From assembly GCA_903915485.1 (NCBI GenBank), contig CAIWTC010000405.1, positions 1 to 16,634 of the forward strand: DNA of 16,634 nucleotides. Reading direction: 5' to 3'. Within the stretch, counting starts at the first letter, position 1, and each line of letters opens with the position of its first letter. Below the pieces are notes generated by a model. That model searched no databases. It worked only from the letters and a program-made list of their open reading frames with translations, and was not told where the DNA came from. The position numbers and the translations under genes were made by a program. Origin of the DNA: an uncultured Ignavibacteriales bacterium. Lineage in GTDB: Bacteria; Bacteroidota; Ignavibacteria; Ignavibacteriales; Ignavibacteriaceae. Below are positions 7,010 to 14,432 of the stretch, piece after piece.

Positions 7010-8431
7010 ATGATTGAATTACTCTTTTGGTTTATGTTGTTCGTCGTGTTTTATTCTTATGCGGGATACGGTATTCTGCTTTTTGTTGTTATAAAATTTA
7101 AACCGTTAAAGAGATTATTCTTCGCACCCGCTAATTCACTCCCGAACATCTTTGCGAAAGATGACCCTTATACTCCTAATGTAACTTTGATAATATCTGC
7201 AAGCGGTGAACGCTCTGAAGTTATTAAAGAGAAAATTCAGAACACACTTAACCTGGATTATCCTGCTGATAAGTTGGAGGTTATATTTGCACTCGCTTAT
7301 GATACTTCCGAAAAAGTTGATGAGACAGTTGAGGAGTTTTACAATAATTTTTTAAAGGCACCCGAGCATTCTTTTGTTTCATCTAAGGATGAAGAAGTAT
7401 ATGTTAAGTTTATTGATATCGAGGATATGCCTGATAACCGAGACGATAGGGTACTTGATGAGATTGAAAAGAGATTAGAGGCGGAGTCTTTTTCTTCAGG
7501 TGATATTAGTTTGAATGCAAAACATCATTTGGATAAAATGAGTGACAGCAGCAGGAATGAGATTTCAATATTAGTTACAAAAGATGTCAGGCGCAAAGGA
7601 AAAATATCACAGGTCAACCGTACGGTTAAGAAGGCATCGGGAGAGATAATTGTTTTCTCTGATGCAAATGCGATGTTTAATGCTGAATCAATTAAGAACA
7701 TTGTAAAACATTTCGCGAATACTTCAGTCGGTGTTGTCGCAGGAGAGAAGCGCGTCAAAAAGAGCGATGACTCTACCAGCGGCGAAGGCGAAGGAATGTA
7801 CTGGAAGTACGAATCGAAATTAAAGAAGTGGGATTATGAGTTATACTCCGCAGTTGGTGCAGCGGGAGAGATATTTGCAATCAGAAAAGAATTGTGGGAT
7901 AAAACATCACCCGAAGGTGCGCTGATAGAAGATTTTGTGGTTTCAATGCAGACGGCGCAGATGGGATATAAGATTGCTTATGAACCGGAAGCGTACGCGG
8001 AAGAAGAACCTACATTTGACTTATATTCTGAGTATGTCCGACGCAGAAGAATTTCAGCAGGCGGATTTCAGTCGATAGTAATGCTAAAGTCACTGCTTAA
8101 TATATTCTATTATAGAACGCTTTCATTCCAGTATATCTCGCATAGAGTTTTGCGTTGGGCCGTTACTCCGTTTTTTCTGCCGCTGCTTATTGGTGTGAAT
8201 GCATATTTGGCATTCTCAAGTTTCAATTTGCTCTATGTTTCCATTTTTGCAATGCAGATGTTCTTTTATGTACTTGCGTTAGTTGGTTGGAAACTTGAAT
8301 TACAGCACAAGAAGATTAAGATATTCTACTTTCCATTTTTGCTGTGCATGATGAACTTTTCTGCTTACGCAGGGTTGAAGAGATACATCCGCAATGAGCA
8401 GAAAGTTGTTTGGGAGAGAGTGAAGAGGTAA
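7010..8431 (+). CDS. Membrane-bound family 2 glycosyltransferase
   Basis: The protein has 473 residues. An N-terminal membrane helix (about 2-28) is followed by a GT-A catalytic domain: 'VTLIISASGE' first strand (58-67), 'RRKGKISQVNRTVKKASGE' (194-212, the usual K-x-x-x-x-N acceptor of the family), 'VFSDANAMF' (215-223, DxD-like, D218), 'GAAGEIFAIRKELW' (283-296), catalytic-base-like E307-D308 in 'LIEDFVVS', and 'RRRRISAGGF' (344-353, a QxxRW-like variant). Three further helices follow (about 384-403, 404-428 and 437-456). The fold resembles processive or exported-polysaccharide synthases and related transferases, moving sugar from a nucleotide sugar at the inner membrane. An acidic insertion of about 60 residues (about 125-182) separates the first strands from the K-x-N segment. 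Sugar and acceptor are unknown. Confidence 0.9.
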   Translation: MIELLFWFMLFVVFYSYAGYGILLFVVIKFKPLKRLFFAPANSLPNIFAKDDPYTPNVTLIISASGERSEVIKEKIQNTLNLDYPADKLEVIFALAYDTSEKVDETVEEFYNNFLKAPEHSFVSSKDEEVYVKFIDIEDMPDNRDDRVLDEIEKRLEAESFSSGDISLNAKHHLDKMSDSSRNEISILVTKDVRRKGKISQVNRTVKKASGEIIVFSDANAMFNAESIKNIVKHFANTSVGVVAGEKRVKKSDDSTSGEGEGMYWKYESKLKKWDYELYSAVGAAGEIFAIRKELWDKTSPEGALIEDFVVSMQTAQMGYKIAYEPEAYAEEEPTFDLYSEYVRRRRISAGGFQSIVMLKSLLNIFYYRTLSFQYISHRVLRWAVTPFFLPLLIGVNAYLAFSSFNLLYVSIFAMQMFFYVLALVGWKLELQHKKIKIFYFPFLLCMMNFSAYAGLKRYIRNEQKVVWERVKR

Positions 8432-8510
8432 TTATGAAAAAGGTAAAAACATTCATTTGAAGAAGAAATTTAAAAATATTGACTTTTATAAGGGGGCGCC
8501 TATTTATATG

Positions 8511-10298
8511 CTATATATTAACTTCTCTAATTTTCATACTAAATGTACTGCCAACATTTTTTTTGCTGCTGATTTCGAGACTAATTGAGTTAAGTTCACA
8601 ATATTCTTTTACCAACGCCAACCCTAATCCATTACCCTCATAAGGTCTGCTGTAACTCTGGTCTTCTTGTGAGAACGGTGAAAACATAGTGTGCATAAAT
8701 TCATTAGTCATACCAATGCCGGAGTCGGATACAATAAGGGAAATATGCTCTTCCGTCTTGGAGACTACTATTTCTATTTTCCCATCATTTGTATATTTAA
8801 ATGCGTTATCCAGTAACTGCACAAAAATTTGTTGAAGCGAATGAACATCTGCCTCGCAAAGTAATGGCCCGGAAGGTTTAATGATAGAAAATTCCAAACC
8901 GGTTTTTTGAGCCAAAAGGTCGACATGCTTTTCAATAAATGGAATTAAAGCAATATTCAGGTCGATTAATTTTTTCTTGGATTCATAAGCACCTGTTTTT
9001 AGCTCAGCTATCATCAAAATCGATTCAATAGTCCGGATAATACGCGCTGCCGCATCTTTCATATTGCGAAAAAATTGATCCAACTCTGAATTTTCTTCGG
9101 TTCTTAGGTCTTCTGCAACCACTTCTGCAGAACCGATAAGAATGTTTAATGGAGTTCGGATTTCGTGAGACATCATTGCCAGGAATTCTGATTTTAACTT
9201 ACTTGATTTTTCGGTTTCTAATTTCGCTCTAATAAGAAGGTTTTCAGCTTTTTTCTTTTCTCCAAAATCCTCAAACATCCCATCAATGACGCTATTATGT
9301 TCATCATTGAAACCCAGTTTTGCAAAGATACGGACATATTTTTCCTCTCCTTGATAATCAGTAAAAACTGTTTCCAAATTTTTAACAATTGACATGTTAA
9401 ATATTGTTTGCTTGAATATTTCTACTTGTGTAAGGTCTGTGAAGAATGAAAAGAAATTAACTTCAGCTGACTCCTTGGTTTTTCCAAATCCAAGAATTTG
9501 TTTGCCGGCAGAGTTCAACAATGTGAATTTTCCTTCAGGTGTTATCTGGAAGATGCCGAAAGCAGAATTATCTATTATTCTTTTGTACTTTTCCTGTGCC
9601 TGGAATAATTGCACCCGCAGACGGTAGGAGTCCAGAACCTGATTGGATGATCTTATGCTTATTATTAAGTATAAGAGTGCGTATGTAAATTGCTCATTTA
9701 TATTTATTAAATAAGTATCAAAAAAATTTACCAAAATCATGAAAGAGACAAGCGTCCCCAAAAATATTGTATCGTTCACCTTTCCGTAGCGGTATTGGTG
9801 GCGGAAACACAAGATAATATATATGCTCTGAAGAATTAAAAATGCCATCACTATATCAAGCCAATAACTTGGAACCCCAACAATTATGAAAGATTCCTCC
9901 CAAACGCTTGCGCGGGGGGTGATACTTTCGATTTTTGAATAGGGTAGACCGAAGGGGGCAAAATAATTGTAAGTTATGAGCACTGCATAGCCAATAAGCA
10001 AAGCATAAAAAATCTTCTTATTTGTATATCTGCAATAATTCCTTAAAAAATAATTAAACGGAATTGCTGCTGCCAGGATGAAAGTATAGATTGCCTTGAG
10101 GTTTGAAACCCCATCAGCGAGAGTTGATGATGTGAAAACGAAGATATGGCTTAAGTAATATCCAAATAGCAGAATACCAATAATCACCAAGGGTGAGTGA
10201 AAAGCTTTATTATTGCTATTGATAAGCAGAATAAAATTATAGACTGTGAGTATGGCTATAATACTTAGCATTATTGCCAATATTATTAGGATTTCCAT
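8511..10298 (-). CDS. Seven-helix membrane histidine kinase with PAS domain
   Basis: An inner-membrane sensor kinase of 595 residues. About seven hydrophobic helices (roughly 2-26, 35-57, 67-85, 95-112, 138-164, 177-197 and 204-216) are followed by a PAS domain (about 235-348, 'YKRIIDNSAFGIFQITPEGK'), a HisKA dimerisation helix with H378 in 'MMSHEIRTPL', and a HATPase domain with N498 in LLDNAFKYT, DSGIG (525-529), an F-box in 'MFSPFSQEDQ', and GNGLGLAL (555-562). It autophosphorylates and passes phosphate to a receiver that is not fused to it. The helix bundle resembles 7TMR/MASE-like sensors but no named type is certain. The frame opens with TTG at 10301. ATG at 10298 is preferred, with AGGA ending four bases upstream of it. 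It is convergent with the glycosyltransferase, and no clear terminator lies in the 79-base gap. Confidence 0.92.
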   Translation of the reverse strand: MEILIILAIMLSIIAILTVYNFILLINSNNKAFHSPLVIIGILLFGYYLSHIFVFTSSTLADGVSNLKAIYTFILAAAIPFNYFLRNYCRYTNKKIFYALLIGYAVLITYNYFAPFGLPYSKIESITPRASVWEESFIIVGVPSYWLDIVMAFLILQSIYIILCFRHQYRYGKVNDTIFLGTLVSFMILVNFFDTYLININEQFTYALLYLIISIRSSNQVLDSYRLRVQLFQAQEKYKRIIDNSAFGIFQITPEGKFTLLNSAGKQILGFGKTKESAEVNFFSFFTDLTQVEIFKQTIFNMSIVKNLETVFTDYQGEEKYVRIFAKLGFNDEHNSVIDGMFEDFGEKKKAENLLIRAKLETEKSSKLKSEFLAMMSHEIRTPLNILIGSAEVVAEDLRTEENSELDQFFRNMKDAAARIIRTIESILMIAELKTGAYESKKKLIDLNIALIPFIEKHVDLLAQKTGLEFSIIKPSGPLLCEADVHSLQQIFVQLLDNAFKYTNDGKIEIVVSKTEEHISLIVSDSGIGMTNEFMHTMFSPFSQEDQSYSRPYEGNGLGLALVKEYCELNSISLEISSKKNVGSTFSMKIREVNI

Positions 10299-10556
10299 CA
10301 ATTCCTATTTTATTTAATATTTTACCGGCATAAACGAAAAGATCGAAAACTGAATCTAATAAATTTTGAATTCAACACATAATGGAAAATGAAGTATGTT
10401 GTTAAGTAATTATTTTGTGTTAAAGTTTTTAGAATTAATAATGGGGTTTCCGGATAAATGGCTCAAATTTCGGCTATTAATATTCACAAAAACCGAATAA
10501 ATATTATTGTATCTCGCATAAATTTAATATTTTATGTCTCCATTTTAGGAAAATTG

Positions 10557-10573
10557 GTCCCGTTCTGCGGGAC
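10557..10573 (+). promoter_or_regulatory. Hairpin GTCCCG-TTCTG-CGGGAC upstream of the first metalloprotease
   Basis: A perfect 6-bp stem with a 5-base loop is followed by TATTGTTTTTA. If transcription starts upstream, the weak T-run could make it an attenuator. If transcription starts downstream, near 10630-10650, it would be an upstream palindromic binding site. The GTCCC half-site recurs at 10613, 14291 and 14365. Confidence 0.4.
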
Positions 10574-10602
10574 TATTGTTTTTATGGGGAAAAACCTGAA
10601 AA

Positions 10603-10638
10603 TTGACAAAATGTCCCATTTGGGGTACTTGCTATACT
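10603..10638 (+). promoter_or_regulatory. Candidate promoter of the first metalloprotease
   Basis: TTGACA (10603-10608) and TACTTG (10626-10631) are 17 bases apart; TATACT (10633-10638) is an alternative -10. Between them lies GTCCCATTTGGGG (10613-10625), which matches a site at the same relative place upstream of the second paralogue. Bacteroidota promoters depart from the sigma-70 consensus, so the exact boxes are uncertain. Confidence 0.35.
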
Positions 10639-10696
10639 AATACTTGTTTATGCAGATTTTAAGAAATATTTAATTAATAAAGGAATAAGATACGAT

Positions 10697-13600
10697 ATGG
10701 TTCACAATATGAAGATTACGCTTAGGCTATTCGCACTTCTGTTTATGTTTTCTGCCGGTATTTCATTTGCGCAGGATTTAGCAGCTAAATCCATGACAGA
10801 TGCACAGTATTCGCAGGTACTTTTGGATAGATTAAATTCAATAAAAAACACCGATATAAAACTTAGCAAAATTGCTCCTGACAGACATAAAAATAATATG
10901 ACTATGCTTTTGGTTCAGGCAAAGAAAAATTGGGACCGTTTGACTCCTGAAGCAAAACAAGCATTCAGTGTCCAAGCTGCGCGCCCAAGCTACACTGCTA
11001 CTTATAGCGAAACAGCTAAGAATTTTTTCAAATTTTATTATAATACTTCAGGAACTGATGCAGTCGTTACAACCGATGCCAACACAAATGGTGTTCCGGA
11101 TTATGTTGAAAATATGGCTGCCGCATTCGTAAGAACACTTACAGTTTATGATTCACTGGGATATGCCCGTCCTCCAATCGCTGCTTCAGATGCAGGCCGT
11201 TATGGTGTTTATATTTCTAATTCTTCAGCAGGCAGTGGAGTTTATGGTTATTCTATGCCTGAATCAAATGTCGGCAATAACCCTAACACAACTGCTACAG
11301 AAAATTCTGCAACCACAAGTTATATGTGTATGCGCAGTAACTATACCGGTTTCGGAAGTACTCCTGCACTTCTTCAGATTGCTATGGAAGTAACCACCGC
11401 TCATGAATTTTTTCATGCAGTTCAGTTTGGATATGAAACTAATAACATGACAGGTTTCCCTATGGAAATGTGCGCAACATGGGGCGAAGATATTGTTTTT
11501 TCGCATGATGATGACAACTGGCAATATTTATCTGACATTTTCCCTACTTCAGATATTTCAATTGACTATGATGATGATCTTGACGGAACAACTATTGCTT
11601 CTTATCACTGGTATGCTGCGTGGATATTTGAAAGATATTTATCAGACCGTTTTGGAATGGATATCACTAAAACATTTTATGAAAATTCAGTTTCAAGTTA
11701 CTGGTCAACCGCAATGAATAACGCTCTTGTTGCAAAAGGAAGTACGCTTGTTGATGCAATCAAAGATTACAATGTTGCGATTGCTTTGTTAACTTCATCA
11801 AATACTGCTCCGATGAGTACTTACCGTTTCCAGAGAGGCGATGATTACAGAACCGCAACTAACACTAAAAATTCATACGGTCCTTTTGTTGTTACTTATG
11901 AAGGAACAATTGCTTACGGTGGAACTAAAGCAACATATTCTTCAAGCACAAACGGCGACAGTAAGTTATACCGTGCAAGTTCTGATTTTATTAAAATCAC
12001 ACCAACAACAAATTTTTCTGTAACTGCTGCTCCTACTGCAGCAAATGCTAACTTCTCTGCAAGACTGCTTAAGATGGACAGTTACACAAACCCTACGAAA
12101 CTTGCGGTTGTTGAACCGACTGTATCAGGTAACAATTTAACTTTTAATGTTGCTGACCAGGCAAATTACAGTGCATTCGTTTTAGTAGTATATAACACTA
12201 AATATGCAACTTCAACTTCCCGTACAATTACATCAATACAGTATACTATTAGTGTTGATGCTGCTATAAAATCAAATAGTGTTACACTTACTTCACCTGT
12301 TGGCGGAGAAAAATGGCAGGCAGGTTCAGTACAAAATATTACCTGGACAAGCACTAGTGTAGCTAATGTTAAGATTGAGTATTCGGCTTTGGGCGGTTCA
12401 TCATGGTCAACAGTGGTTGCTTCAACTCCTGCTGCTGCAGGTACTTATGCATGGACTCTTCCAAATGCAATTTCAACAATAAGTAAAATAAAAATTAGTG
12501 ATGCTGCTGATACAAGCGCATCAGCAACAAGTGGTACATTTAGTGTTTTGAATCCGGGAGTTGTTTTAACTAGCCCTGCCGGCGGAGAAAAATGGTATGT
12601 GGGTACAAAACATAATATCACATGGACTTCCGTTGGTGTTACAAATATTCTAATTGAATATAATGACGGTACAAATTGGTCAACTATAGCTGCAAGTACC
12701 CCTGCTTCAGTCGGTACTTACTCCTGGACCATTCCGAACACAGTATCGGCATCGTGCCTGGTCCGTATTCAGGATATCACCAATACTTTGTATAATTCGC
12801 TAAGTTCTGCTTTTGAAATAGCTACACTTCCTCCGGTAGTATTATCTGCACCGTTAGGTGGCGAATCATGGACAGTTGCTTCTTCACATAACATTACATG
12901 GACAAGCAACGGCTTAACAAATGTAATGCTTGAATACACAACTGACGGTTCAAAATGGAATACAATAACCGCTTCAACTACGGCAGCAGCAGGAACTTAT
13001 GCCTGGGTTATTCCTAATGCAGTTTCTGCAACAGTTAAAATTAGAATCAGTGATGCAAGCAACTCAGCCACAAATTATGTTAGCGGAGTATTTGCAATCG
13101 CAGCAGCACCTGCACAGACAATTGTACTTACGGAAGACTTTGCAAAATTTACGACAGGCTCAATTGGTACAGCGGGAACAACCGACCGTTCGGCAACAAT
13201 GGATACATACACAACAACTGCAGGGTGGACAGGTTCTAAAGTATATGATGCGGGTGGAGCAGTAAAAATTGGTTCAGCCTCAGCTTTGGGCTTTATAGCT
13301 ACCCCGGTTTTGGATTTATCTTTAGCAGGCGGTGTTGGTAATGTTAAAATTGATGCGCAATTATATGGAACTGATACTAAAGCAATTCAGGTATTGCTTT
13401 CAACTGACGGTGGTACAAACTTTACGCAGCTTGGTGCAAATATTACCCCTACGGCTACAATGACTACTTATACAGTAGCTTTTACAGGTGCAACAAGCAC
13501 AAGCAAAATTAAAATTGCTGCTTCAGTTGCTGCTGCAAACAGATTCTATTTGGACAATGTAATTGTCACCTCAGGCGGACTTACCGGAATAGAAACAACT

Positions 13601-13879
13601 CCTAAAGTTGTACCTGTGGATTTTTCGCTTAAACAGAATTATCCGAATCCGTTCAACCCTTCAACAAGAATTTATTTCTCTGTTGCACAACCTGACCATG
13701 TAAGTTTAAATGTATACAATGTAACGGGTCAAATGGTTGCTTCACTTGTTAATGAGCATTTATCATCAGGCGAATATTCGGTTGTGTTCGATGCTTCAAA
13801 TCTCCCTAGCGGTGTTTATTACTATCGCTTAGTTTCTTCAACGGTAAATACCGCGAAGAAAATGATTTTCATGAAGTAA
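10697..13879 (+). CDS. Secreted MXAN_6640-like metalloprotease with T9SS C-terminal sorting domain
   Basis: A protein of 1060 residues. A signal peptide (1-25) ends SFA|Q. The catalytic half (about 26-525) has a Ca-binding-like 'DANTNGVPDYVE' (127-138) and the zinc motif H236-E-F-F-H240 followed by E257 in 'EMCATW', a plausible third ligand in gluzincin fashion. The family is known as MXAN_6640-type putative metalloproteases; activity is inferred. Three Kre9/KNH-like repeats follow (529-805), then a Gly/Thr-rich beta-sandwich-like module (about 808-965) that may bind carbohydrate or cell surface, then a type A sorting domain (about 976-1060) beginning 'FSLKQNYPNPFNPSTRI' and ending in a basic tail (TAKKMIFMK). 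The T9SS should carry it across the outer membrane. ATG 10697 was chosen; M5 (10709) is an alternative, and the AAAGGA is rather far (12 bases) from 10697. No membrane anchor is seen. Confidence 0.88.
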   Translation: MVHNMKITLRLFALLFMFSAGISFAQDLAAKSMTDAQYSQVLLDRLNSIKNTDIKLSKIAPDRHKNNMTMLLVQAKKNWDRLTPEAKQAFSVQAARPSYTATYSETAKNFFKFYYNTSGTDAVVTTDANTNGVPDYVENMAAAFVRTLTVYDSLGYARPPIAASDAGRYGVYISNSSAGSGVYGYSMPESNVGNNPNTTATENSATTSYMCMRSNYTGFGSTPALLQIAMEVTTAHEFFHAVQFGYETNNMTGFPMEMCATWGEDIVFSHDDDNWQYLSDIFPTSDISIDYDDDLDGTTIASYHWYAAWIFERYLSDRFGMDITKTFYENSVSSYWSTAMNNALVAKGSTLVDAIKDYNVAIALLTSSNTAPMSTYRFQRGDDYRTATNTKNSYGPFVVTYEGTIAYGGTKATYSSSTNGDSKLYRASSDFIKITPTTNFSVTAAPTAANANFSARLLKMDSYTNPTKLAVVEPTVSGNNLTFNVADQANYSAFVLVVYNTKYATSTSRTITSIQYTISVDAAIKSNSVTLTSPVGGEKWQAGSVQNITWTSTSVANVKIEYSALGGSSWSTVVASTPAAAGTYAWTLPNAISTISKIKISDAADTSASATSGTFSVLNPGVVLTSPAGGEKWYVGTKHNITWTSVGVTNILIEYNDGTNWSTIAASTPASVGTYSWTIPNTVSASCLVRIQDITNTLYNSLSSAFEIATLPPVVLSAPLGGESWTVASSHNITWTSNGLTNVMLEYTTDGSKWNTITASTTAAAGTYAWVIPNAVSATVKIRISDASNSATNYVSGVFAIAAAPAQTIVLTEDFAKFTTGSIGTAGTTDRSATMDTYTTTAGWTGSKVYDAGGAVKIGSASALGFIATPVLDLSLAGGVGNVKIDAQLYGTDTKAIQVLLSTDGGTNFTQLGANITPTATMTTYTVAFTGATSTSKIKIAASVAAANRFYLDNVIVTSGGLTGIETTPKVVPVDFSLKQNYPNPFNPSTRIYFSVAQPDHVSLNVYNVTGQMVASLVNEHLSSGEYSVVFDASNLPSGVYYYRLVSSTVNTAKKMIFMK
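12281..13114 (+). repeat. Three tandem Kre9/KNH-like (Ser-Thr-rich) domain repeats
   Basis: Three units of about 92 residues start at residues 529, 622 and 714 of the first metalloprotease. Each opens with a 'SP-x-GGE-x-W' strand, then 'NITWTS', a 'IEY/LEY...W' strand, 'GTYxWxxPN' and 'KIxIxDA'. The pattern matches the Ser-Thr-rich GPI-anchored/Kre9-KNH beta-sandwich family, often seen in secreted bacterial proteins as spacer or adhesion modules. Only one such unit occurs in the downstream paralogue (residues about 522-610). Confidence 0.8.
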
Positions 13880-13937
13880 TTAATAACTAATGTTAGGCAA
13901 AGCAGTACTAAGACCAATTATTGTAGTTTATTTTAAC

Positions 13938-14065
13938 AATAACCCCGACTTTTAAGTCGGGGGGATGCAAAGACGCAAGCCTGGCTTTAGCCAAACCTAG
14001 AGGCTATTTGGGCTGAAGCCGAGTACACTTTTTTATTTTTCTCCGACTTAAAAGTCGGAGTTATT
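13938..14065. repeat. Nested inverted-repeat element, 128 bp
   Basis: The ends are 25-bp near-perfect inverted copies (AATAACcCCGACTTTTAAGTCGG and its reverse complement at 14041-14065; 23 of 25 match). Each end is itself a hairpin (CCCCGACTT-TT-AAGTCGGGG at 13943-13962; CTCCGACTT-AA-AAGTCGGAG at 14041-14060). Inside lie GGCTTTAGCC (13983-13992) and GGCTGAAGCC (14011-14020), again inverted copies. The element could fold as a cruciform or a structured RNA, and it sits just after the first metalloprotease gene, so its outer hairpins may also act as a bidirectional terminator. No transposase is present. It is a MITE/REP-type candidate by structure. Confidence 0.65.
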
Positions 14066-14120
14066 AAGTAAGGGAATCTGTTTTTGTGTAACATGACTTA
14101 ATAATAAATATTTATTTCAG

Positions 14121-14147
14121 AAAGCCCCGGGAAACCGGGGTTTTTTG
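14121..14147 (+). terminator. Strong intrinsic terminator
   Basis: CCCCGG-GAAA-CCGGGG (14125-14140) forms a 6-bp GC stem with a stable GNRA-type loop, followed by TTTTTTGTTT. The AAAG/TTTT flanks extend the stem. It should end transcription of the first metalloprotease gene (stop at 13879) and insulate the second. Confidence 0.9.
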
Positions 14148-14353
14148 TTTTAAATATAATTGAGGCATTTCGTCTTGTTCGCGCCAGGTTGTTGACGAAA
14201 AAATAAGGAAAAGAAGAAGTTTTATTAAATTTCCTAAGTAATTCCGGTCTATTTACCTATTTAGTCTGCCAAAAATTATCTATCTTATCAGTCCCTTTCG
14301 GTAAAACTTAAATATTTTTCGGCGGGGGGATGGCTTTCAAGTAAAATACGAAT

Positions 14354-14395
14354 TTGAGAAAAAAGTCCCATTTAGGGCAGTAAAGTTACTATAAA
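14354..14395 (+). promoter_or_regulatory. Candidate promoter and shared motif of the second metalloprotease
   Basis: TTGAGA (14354-14359) is followed by GTCCCATTTAGGG (14365-14377), which matches GTCCCATTTGGGG upstream of the first paralogue, then TAAAGTTACTATAAAG with TATAAA at 14390-14395. Exact -10 placement is unclear. The conserved block inside otherwise diverged upstream sequence is the main evidence. Confidence 0.4.
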
Positions 14396-14432
14396 GTTAA
14401 TACACATACACATTAATCAATAAAGGATGGTT

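Larger units (their letters stand above)
10299..10696. other. Upstream region of the kinase and first metalloprotease (non-coding)
   Basis: This divergent intergenic stretch of about 400 bases is AT-rich. The right part holds a perfect hairpin at 10557-10573 and the GTCCC-type motif at 10613-10625. An open frame at 10458-10640 crosses both palindromes, has hydrophobic filler and no family resemblance, and is not believed. Nothing clear is seen at 10330-10450. Confidence 0.6.
13880..14432. other. Intergenic region between the two metalloprotease paralogues
   Basis: This gap of about 550 bases contains, in order, the nested inverted-repeat element, the terminator, a loose hairpin (TTTCGTC 14168-14174 with GACGAAA 14194-14200, 19-base loop), a GTCCCTTTCGG string at 14291, and the candidate promoter of the second gene. 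No protein-coding frame of note is seen. Confidence 0.6.

Noticed and set aside
8434..8460. Very short open frame after the glycosyltransferase
   Set aside because: It is only eight codons long with no sign of being a leader peptide.
10613..10634. Possible sigma-54 promoter (GG...TTGC) near the first metalloprotease
   Set aside because: The GG-to-GC spacing is wrong for the -24/-12 pattern, and the same spacing is absent upstream of the second paralogue.
10458..10640. Plus-strand open frame of 60 codons
   Set aside because: It spans the GTCCC hairpin and candidate promoter of the first metalloprotease and has a biased Ile/Asn composition typical of AT-rich non-coding DNA.
12281..13114. Tandem repeats considered as a CRISPR or satellite array
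   Set aside because: The similarity is at protein level, with units of about 276 bases in frame within one gene; these are domain repeats, not a spacer-repeat array.
14168..14200. Seven-base inverted repeat TTTCGTC/GACGAAA
   Set aside because: The loop is 19 bases and the element is not followed by T-runs on either strand; it is too weak to name as an RNA or terminator.
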